This document shows positions 1 through 4,532 of a DNA stretch of 5,488 bases, in pieces (position 1 is the stretch's first letter; every line of letters starts with the position of its first letter). Source of the stretch: Bacteroidales bacterium (lineage in GTDB: Bacteria; Bacteroidota; Bacteroidia; Bacteroidales; UBA932). The position numbers were made by a program, and so were the translations under genes. A model generated the notes under the pieces. It was not told the origin of the DNA, made no database searches, and saw only the letters and a program-made list of their open reading frames with translations. Location of the stretch: contig JAIKYL010000100.1 of the NCBI GenBank assembly GCA_024683255.1, positions 1 to 5,488 on the forward strand. Reading direction: 5' to 3'.

Positions 1-893
1 AGGTTTTTGAAGACGAACTGCAGGATAACGGCCAGCATCACGAAGCCCAGCAATTGGAGCAGGCGTACGATGAATTCCGTGCGGCTGATGCTCTCGTACA
101 GGTCCTTTTCCGGCACCACAAGGGTTAGCATCCAGCCCGTACGCTCCACCGGGACGGTATATGTCTGGCACTTTTCGGTATCGGAGGGAGGATCTCCGGC
201 CATCACCAGGGTGTTTCCCTCACGGCTCATGATGGTGCTCATGGCGTGCGGATACAACTTGATGCTACCCACCACGGTGGAAAGCCAGTCCAGGGAGATA
301 TCGGCCGTGAGGACGGCCGCGTTATTGCCATTGCGGTCCTTCACGGGTAGCGAGAACGTGGTCATATACTGTTCCCCGCCACCGATATCATAATAGGGTT
401 CCGACCAGTATCCGTTGGGGTCTTCGAGCGCCATCTGGAACCATTCCTGGGAAGGATAGTCGTACTCCTCCGTGGCCAGGGACAGGATGCGGATATCGCC
501 GCTTACCAGATCCCGGACCGCATATGGTGCGTGGATCGGCATACTCTTCCTGTAATTGGGTATGAGGGCAATGGCGGAACCCACCACCACCGGATTGTCC
601 AGGACTACCCGCTGCGGCACGCGGTAAAGGCTGTCGGGCCTGTCCAGGCACCAGCGCGCAACCCAGAGGTTGTTGCGGACGGCGGCTTCGGCCTGGTTCA
701 CTATGCCCATGATGTCGCTGCAGGCGCCGTCCAGCTCTCCCTGCGCACGCAGGAAAGCCTCCCGCCTGGTAGCTTCCCGCGAGAAGTATATTTGGACGAA
801 GGATGTTGCAGCCAGCGTGGCCACCGCCACCAGAACCACCAGCAAACCCAGCCGGAGCGATAGACGCTTTTCTGTCGTTACCGTCTTAAGCAT
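1..893 (-). CDS. Cache-domain transmembrane sensor protein, N-terminal part (output domain off window)
   Basis: The reading frame is open from the ATG at 893 to the window edge and gives 297 residues, without the C-terminus. Residues about 12-33 (LGLLVVLVAVATLAATSFV region) form a first membrane segment and about 275-295 (VRLLQLLGFVMLAVILQFVF) a second. The roughly 240 residues between them should be periplasmic. They look like a double-Cache (PDC-like) ligand sensor: DYPSQEWFQMAL at 145-156, YWSEPYYD at 162-169, MTTFSLPV at 177-184, LTADISLDWL at 195-204, and GWMLTLVVPEKDLY at 253-266 just before the second helix. In Bacteroidota this architecture is usually followed by HAMP plus either a SpoIIE/PP2C-type serine phosphatase or a histidine kinase. 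I favour the phosphatase, but the deciding part is missing. The ATG at 893 is chosen because any later start would lose the first helix. The gene begins 23 bp after the GH2 stop and has its own promoter overlapping that stop. Confidence 0.85.
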   Translation of the reverse strand, partial: MLKTVTTEKRLSLRLGLLVVLVAVATLAATSFVQIYFSREATRREAFLRAQGELDGACSDIMGIVNQAEAAVRNNLWVARWCLDRPDSLYRVPQRVVLDNPVVVGSAIALIPNYRKSMPIHAPYAVRDLVSGDIRILSLATEEYDYPSQEWFQMALEDPNGYWSEPYYDIGGGEQYMTTFSLPVKDRNGNNAAVLTADISLDWLSTVVGSIKLYPHAMSTIMSREGNTLVMAGDPPSDTEKCQTYTVPVERTGWMLTLVVPEKDLYESISRTEFIVRLLQLLGFVMLAVILQFVFKN

Positions 894-897
894 ACCG

Positions 898-927
898 CAA
901 ATATAACCAATATTGATTAATAATCAA
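898..927 (-). promoter_or_regulatory. Bacteroidota-type promoter for the Cache sensor gene
   Basis: On the minus strand a -33 TTG (927-925) is followed after 19 bp by TATATTTG (905-898), which fits the Bacteroidota sigma-ABfr consensus TTTG-N19-21-TAnnTTTG apart from the outermost -33 base. The -33 element lies inside the last codons of the upstream GH2 gene. The -7 box ends 4 nt before the ATG at 893, so transcription should begin at or within a few bases of the start codon. No ribosome binding site fits in that space. The match is seen in the sequence; activity is inferred. Confidence 0.6.
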
Positions 928-928
928 T
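912..928. repeat. Perfect 8-bp inverted repeat over the GH2 stop codon and sensor promoter
   Basis: ATTGATTA (912-919) and TAATCAAT (921-928) are exact reverse complements around a single A at 920. The dyad covers the last codons and the TAA of the GH2 gene. It also covers the -33 TTG and part of the spacer of the sensor promoter. It is AT-rich and not followed by a T-run, so a transcription-factor operator is likelier than a terminator. An overlapping 8-bp palindrome, CAATATTG, lies at 908-915. AT-rich palindromes can occur by chance. Confidence 0.45.
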
Positions 929-3430
929 AAAGAAACGGGGCGCAGATGCGGGTGTTGTGCAAGTTAACGTTCGCGTCTGTCGAGGCAGAAGGGTAACGAA
1001 GTTGTCGCTCCATAGGACAGGGGTCACCAAACGGTTCTCCTCGTCCACCACCTTCACAATGACAAGAGGCGCTATAACGGAGGACCTGTTGGTAAGCGTT
1101 ACCGTGTATTTGTCTCCTTCCTGCTCTATGTGAGACTGAATGGCCGCCTGTCCCTGATTAAAGACAAAACCCATATCGGCATATTGGGTGATGGGTGTGA
1201 GGTACCAGTTGGAGCGGCTCCAATCGTATTGGTTCCGGGTAGCCGGGATGCTGTAAAAATTATCGGCCACAGGATTGTTCTCCGTATCCGTGAGGGTGAG
1301 TGCTACAAAGTGGGGCTTTCCGGCGTATTGGGAAAGGTCGAACACCGGCGTGCTCTGCCGATATTCCAGCGCGAAATCATGACTTTCCTCTCCTAATAGA
1401 ACCGACTGATCGCTAAATACTTGTACCTTTGCCTTCAGCGCCCGTGGCTCCAGGCTTTCGCTCACGGCGTACACCTTGTCATCGGCATAATTGTAGATGA
1501 GCTGCTGCGGCTGGCAGGCCTTCTTGGTGCCGAAATAGCCGGCTGTGGGGGCGCCGTAATAGTCATACAACTGCCAATACAGCGAAGGCCAGGCGGAATT
1601 CAGCATCCACTGCACGATGCCCGTTGAGAGCGGCATGCGGACGCGGAAGGCCTCGAACATGGCGCGGGTGCCGTCGTAATCCACCGCGTGCGCCTTCCGG
1701 ACAAAATCCCGCAGGTCTTTGGCCGATCCGTATTGTGCGGTTATAACTCTACGAAGCATTCCGGTGGAGTTCATGGCCGATGAAGAAGTTGTGCAATGGT
1801 AATCCCAGCTGTCCGTGATGGGCCACCAGTCCATGGCGGAAATCATCCGCTCCAGCGATTCCAGCTGCGGCAGATTGGCGCCGATGCCGGTTTCCGTATT
1901 GAAACCGAAGGCGCCGCCGCAGTCCTTGTCCTGGTACCAGTAGTCCGGTCCCACATACTCGTAAGGCCCCTCCATCTTGGTGCCGGACCAGCCGGTGACA
2001 GTGCTCTCCAGGTGCTTGGCGGAGCAGATGTAGGGCCGATAATCCTCCTTCTCATAAATCTCCATGTAACGCTTCTCCAGGCCGGGATTGGGAATGCGGT
2101 CGCTGCCAGTCATCCAGCCGATAACCGCCGGATGATTGTGGAGGCGCACCACCTGATCGTGAAAATACCTCACTGCCAGGTCTTCCACTTCTTTGCCGTT
2201 GATACAGCCGTAACCGTCCACTTCCGGCAGTCCGCAATAGTCTTCCCACTCCCACTGGCAGCTCCAGCCCACCAGGGCCAGGATACCCATGCGGTCACAA
2301 AGGTCATATACTGTGTCGTCCTTGCCCCAGATGTTCTCAAAGCGAATGGTGTTCAGGTTCATGTCTTTTACGTAAGACACCTGACGCTTAATTGTTTCCG
2401 AAGTATCTCGAAGGAAAATGTCGTCCGTCCAGCCGGCGCCTTTAATGAGGATGTCCTTGCCGTTGAGGGTAAACTGGCGCCATCCTTCTTCCGTGAGATA
2501 ACTTTTAATGCTCCTGACGCCGAATACCACCTCTTTTTTGTCGCTAACCCCCACTTTTACCTCAGCGCTGACGGTAAGATTATACAGTTCCGGAGAGCCA
2601 AGATCATGGCTCCACCACACGCGGGGATGGTCCAGATGCAAGAGGGGAGCCTCAGCCGGGGTGAGGGTTATTTCGCGGGCCTCGCCAGCTTCCAGCGAGA
2701 CGGGTACGCTGCAGCTTCCGCAGCCCTCCAGATCCAGTTTAAGCCGGCCTTCAACGGGGCGGTTTTCCAGATTGCGAAGGGCCACGCGGACCTTTAAATC
2801 GGCCTTGTCCAGCGTCTCCACGTCCAGTTCCGGGACAACAAAGACATCGCCGATGGCAATGGCGCCGGTGGCGTGGAAAGTGACGGGGCGCACGATACCC
2901 ATGCTTTCGTCCAACGGACGCGGATTCCAGTCTACAAAGCCGATGTTGAGGTCTCCCGGCTGTGCACGGCGCAGACGAACCTTAATGGCGTCCTTTCCTG
3001 TCATAAGCGCTGTCACATCGAACTCCCGCCGGATGAAAACGCCAAAGGTGGTATCGGCCGATGCCAGCTGTTCCCCGTTAAAAAAGATATCGGCATAATA
3101 GTTAAGACCGTCAAAGGTAAGCAAGTAATGCCGCCCCTCCTGCGGCTGCACCGCAAGGGTGGTACTGTAGGTCCAGGGATCGTCGAAACGGGATTTATCG
3201 GCCTGCGCGTAATTATAACCCACCAGCAGATTCTCCCCCAGCAGCCCGGCCTCCTCCAGTGCACCGGCAACAGTACCGGGCACCGAAACCGTGAGGGATT
3301 CGCTGCCGCGGTCATGGTTTAAAATCCAAGGTGTTGCCAGTTCAAAGCTCTGGCCGCACTCCATCTTGTATCCCTGCCGGCAGCCGCAAACCGCCGCCAT
3401 CACAAGCAGAATAATAAAGGTCTTTCTCAT
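917..3430 (-). CDS. GH2 lipoprotein glycosidase, exo-beta-D-glucosaminidase (CsxA-like) subfamily
   Basis: An 837-residue enzyme, a usual length for this family. It starts with a type II signal peptide (MRKTFIILLVMAAVCGC; VCGC lipobox, lipidated Cys17), so it is probably anchored in the outer membrane. The layout is that of GH2: a sugar-binding jelly-roll at about 25-190 (DGLNYYADIFFNG at 107-119), an Ig-like domain at about 192-305, a TIM barrel from about 306 to 640 (NTIRFEN 360-366, GPYEYVGPDYWY 488-499), and Ig-like C-terminal domains (NFYSIP 724-729). The candidate acid/base is Asp444 in GSD 442-444, and the candidate nucleophile is Glu513 in FNTET. The Asp/Glu pair about 70 residues apart matches CsxA-type exochitosanases rather than the Glu/Glu pair of beta-galactosidases. 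The expected reaction is release of non-reducing-end beta-linked glucosamine; a related beta-mannosidase-type activity cannot be excluded. The frame stays open 94 codons upstream to 3712, but 3430 is chosen for its signal peptide and promoter position. Confidence 0.9.
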   Translation of the reverse strand: MRKTFIILLVMAAVCGCRQGYKMECGQSFELATPWILNHDRGSESLTVSVPGTVAGALEEAGLLGENLLVGYNYAQADKSRFDDPWTYSTTLAVQPQEGRHYLLTFDGLNYYADIFFNGEQLASADTTFGVFIRREFDVTALMTGKDAIKVRLRRAQPGDLNIGFVDWNPRPLDESMGIVRPVTFHATGAIAIGDVFVVPELDVETLDKADLKVRVALRNLENRPVEGRLKLDLEGCGSCSVPVSLEAGEAREITLTPAEAPLLHLDHPRVWWSHDLGSPELYNLTVSAEVKVGVSDKKEVVFGVRSIKSYLTEEGWRQFTLNGKDILIKGAGWTDDIFLRDTSETIKRQVSYVKDMNLNTIRFENIWGKDDTVYDLCDRMGILALVGWSCQWEWEDYCGLPEVDGYGCINGKEVEDLAVRYFHDQVVRLHNHPAVIGWMTGSDRIPNPGLEKRYMEIYEKEDYRPYICSAKHLESTVTGWSGTKMEGPYEYVGPDYWYQDKDCGGAFGFNTETGIGANLPQLESLERMISAMDWWPITDSWDYHCTTSSSAMNSTGMLRRVITAQYGSAKDLRDFVRKAHAVDYDGTRAMFEAFRVRMPLSTGIVQWMLNSAWPSLYWQLYDYYGAPTAGYFGTKKACQPQQLIYNYADDKVYAVSESLEPRALKAKVQVFSDQSVLLGEESHDFALEYRQSTPVFDLSQYAGKPHFVALTLTDTENNPVADNFYSIPATRNQYDWSRSNWYLTPITQYADMGFVFNQGQAAIQSHIEQEGDKYTVTLTNRSSVIAPLVIVKVVDEENRLVTPVLWSDNFVTLLPRQTRTLTCTTPASAPRFFIDY

Positions 3431-3434
3431 ACAA

Positions 3435-3465
3435 CAAAAATAGGCAATTTTGCGCCGAAATGCAA
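3435..3465 (-). promoter_or_regulatory. Bacteroidota-type promoter for the GH2 gene
   Basis: On the minus strand TTG (3465-3463) is followed after 20 bp by TATTTTTG (3442-3435), a full TAnnTTTG match. The box ends 4 nt before the ATG at 3430, the same spacing as at the sensor gene, so the transcript would have almost no leader. The -33 lies inside a short dyad, GAAAT-GCA-ATTTC (3457-3469). GCAATTT occurs twice (3444-3450 and 3462-3468), 18 bp apart, once in the spacer and once over the -33. This placement also argues that translation begins at 3430 and not farther upstream. Confidence 0.6.
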
Positions 3466-3499
3466 TTTCTGCCCGCTCCGGCACCCCCATCTTTGTCCC

Positions 3500-3529
3500 C
3501 ATCCACAAAAACACCCTTATTCGTGGATG
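3500..3529. repeat. 30-bp quasi-palindromic element, copy 1
   Basis: The copy reads CATCCACAAAAA (3500-3511), an 8-bp centre (3512-3519), then TTCGTGGATG (3520-3529). It pairs with itself through CATCCAC/GTGGATG. It is also the inverted copy of the element at 3551-3580: the 12-bp left end and 10-bp right end are identical to that copy's reverse complement, while only 2 of 8 central bases agree. It lies between the divergent genes and about 70 bp upstream of the GH2 start. Regulator binding or RNA structure are possible roles. Confidence 0.7.
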
Positions 3530-3550
3530 AAACGCCCAAAAACCACCTTC

Positions 3551-3580
3551 CATCCACGAAAACGTCCATTTTTGTGGATG
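3551..3580. repeat. 30-bp quasi-palindromic element, copy 2 (inverted relative to copy 1)
   Basis: The copy reads CATCCACGAAAA (3551-3562), CGTCCA (3563-3568), then TTTTTGTGGATG (3569-3580). As plus-strand RNA it would form a 12-bp stem with one G-U wobble and a 6-nt loop. Its right arm is the exact reverse complement of 3500-3511, and its first 10 bases are the exact reverse complement of 3520-3529, so the two copies form a nested 81-bp quasi-palindrome with a 21-nt spacer (3530-3550). No T-run follows on either side, so it does not look like an intrinsic terminator. Confidence 0.7.
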
Positions 3581-3645
3581 AACTATTGACGAGGGGCCTG
3601 GCGGGCGATTCTTTCTCAAAATAGTTACAAAAATGAGAATAGGAT

Positions 3646-3672
3646 TCCGGTCCATGAGACAAATGGTCCGGA
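3646..3672. repeat. 10-bp inverted repeat upstream of the lipoprotein operon promoter
   Basis: TCCGGTCCAT (3646-3655) and ATGGTCCGGA (3663-3672) are inverted repeats matching at 9 of 10 positions around a 7-nt spacer. The dyad spans the place where the -33 element of the rightward promoter would lie (about 3660-3663). No recognisable TTG is found there, which would suit an activator-dependent promoter. A role as operator is inferred from symmetry and position only. Confidence 0.5.
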
Positions 3673-3682
3673 GGGTTTTGGA

Positions 3683-3702
3683 TATCTTTGGTTCCAAAGA
3701 TA
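3683..3702. promoter_or_regulatory. Symmetric -7 box dyad, putative promoter of the lipoprotein operon
   Basis: TATCTTTGG (3683-3691) and CCAAAGATA (3694-3702) form a perfect 9-bp inverted repeat around TT. TATCTTTG at 3683-3690 fits TAnnTTTG in the rightward direction and would give a leader of about 25 nt before the ATG at 3719. The mirrored arm gives the same box on the minus strand (3702-3695). No clear TTG lies 19-21 bp upstream in either direction, so the promoter would be weak or need an activator. Alternatively the dyad is simply an operator. Confidence 0.5.
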
Positions 3703-3718
3703 ATTCAAACAATCACAT

Positions 3719-4531
3719 ATGAACGCTAAATCATTCATTAAATGTTTGGGGCTTGCCGTTGCAACCGTGCTTTTGTGCGCGTGCCCGGGCAAAGACCCCA
3801 ACCCCACCGATCCTACAGATCCCACCAATCCCGGAGGGAAAAACGATCCTTATTTCAACGTCCAGCTGATTAATTTGGATACAGGAACGGCCATGACTTC
3901 CATTCCCTCGGAGTTGGTGTTTCCCAATAATCTCGGTTCCGAAAGTGGTATTCCCCTCCTTATTGACACCAACCTGAAAGAGGATGAGGATTGGTCTATC
4001 ACTATTACAAATCCCGATATGTGTTACATTAGCTGGGGTGATTACAACGGAAAAACAGAGCGTAAAATTGTCTGTACGCAATATGTCTACCAGTACTCAC
4101 CGGAACAGTATCCCGCACCCCGGGAATGTGATCTCATCATTAAGGCCGGATCTCTTTTTGAAAAGACCATCCACATTGTCCAGCAGGGCATAATCTCATT
4201 TGTTATGCCAGACCATAAAGAGGGCGTAACCAACGTTCTCTCTCCCACCGGAGAAACTGTGGAAGAAATTGTACTCTCAAATGCATATAAGTGGGAAGCC
4301 AGCTCCAATGCCGATTGGCTCTCCGTAACCGTACCCGCTCCTAACACCTTGCGGATAACCTCCTCGCCCCGTTCCGACAGCGATGCCAAAAAGCGTACGG
4401 CCGTGGTTACTCTCCACGATCTGTGCACCTTTGCCTCCTGGCAGACGGCTTTCAACATCACCATTACAGATGCCGATGCGGCTCTGGGCGGTGATGATTA
4501 TAATTATGGAGACCATATAGACTGGAACTGA
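3719..4531 (+). CDS. BACON-like domain surface lipoprotein
   Basis: A complete 270-residue protein. It opens with a lipoprotein signal peptide (KSFIKCLGLAVATVLLCAC, lipobox LCAC, lipidated Cys22). A flexible Pro/Asp/Thr linker (residues about 23-40, three DPT/NPG-type triplets) should hold the rest off the membrane. Two beta-rich repeats follow. The first, about 60-157, ends in IHIVQQG, a typical BACON ending. The second, about 160-252, has the SNADWLSV motif around Trp200 and RTAVVTLHD at 226-234. BACON domains are Ig-like modules of Bacteroidota surface proteins, often found with glycan-use proteins and mucin-binding candidates. Catalysis is not expected. The C-terminus (DDYNYGDHIDWN) is short, acidic and aromatic. 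The next gene starts 1 bp after the stop, so the two are co-transcribed. The domain call comes from motif reading and is fairly weak for the second repeat. Confidence 0.85.
   Translation: MNAKSFIKCLGLAVATVLLCACPGKDPNPTDPTDPTNPGGKNDPYFNVQLINLDTGTAMTSIPSELVFPNNLGSESGIPLLIDTNLKEDEDWSITITNPDMCYISWGDYNGKTERKIVCTQYVYQYSPEQYPAPRECDLIIKAGSLFEKTIHIVQQGIISFVMPDHKEGVTNVLSPTGETVEEIVLSNAYKWEASSNADWLSVTVPAPNTLRITSSPRSDSDAKKRTAVVTLHDLCTFASWQTAFNITITDADAALGGDDYNYGDHIDWN
3806..3832 (+). repeat. Three imperfect 9-bp tandem repeats encoding the lipoprotein linker
   Basis: ACCGATCCT, ACAGATCCC and ACCAATCCC lie in tandem and encode TDP-TDP-TNP directly after the lipidated cysteine region. Such Pro-rich spacers are common in Bacteroidota surface lipoproteins. 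An in-frame 9-bp unit could change copy number by slippage without breaking the gene. Confidence 0.6.
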
Positions 4532-4532
4532 T

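Larger units (their letters stand above)
3431..3718. promoter_or_regulatory. Divergent intergenic control region
   Basis: These 288 bp separate the GH2 gene from the lipoprotein operon and encode nothing convincing. From left to right they hold the GH2 promoter (3435-3465), the paired 30-bp elements (3500-3580), a 10-bp dyad (3646-3672) and the symmetric -7 box (3683-3702). The minus frame is free of stops here, but its product lacks a signal peptide and largely translates the repeats. I see no structured-RNA family that I recognise. Confidence 0.7.

Noticed and set aside
7..863. Plus-strand open frames opposite the sensor gene (7-393 and 531-863)
   Set aside because: The minus strand encodes a continuous, recognisable Cache-domain protein here; the plus frames show no family features.
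1796..2797. A 333-codon open frame on the plus strand
   Set aside because: It is antisense to the GH2 barrel, lacks recognisable motifs or a promoter, and is explained by the GC-rich codon bias of the real gene on the minus strand.
3500..3580. A CRISPR array
   Set aside because: There are only two copies, inverted relative to each other and with a single 21-nt gap; no regular direct repeats or cas genes.
3500..3580. Intrinsic terminators
   Set aside because: The hairpins are stable but neither is followed by a T-run in either direction, and no gene ends nearby.
3573..3581. DnaA boxes or a replication origin, suggested by TGTGGATGA
   Set aside because: It differs from the TGTGGATAA consensus, no exact boxes cluster here, and the neighbours are surface-protein and glycosidase genes.
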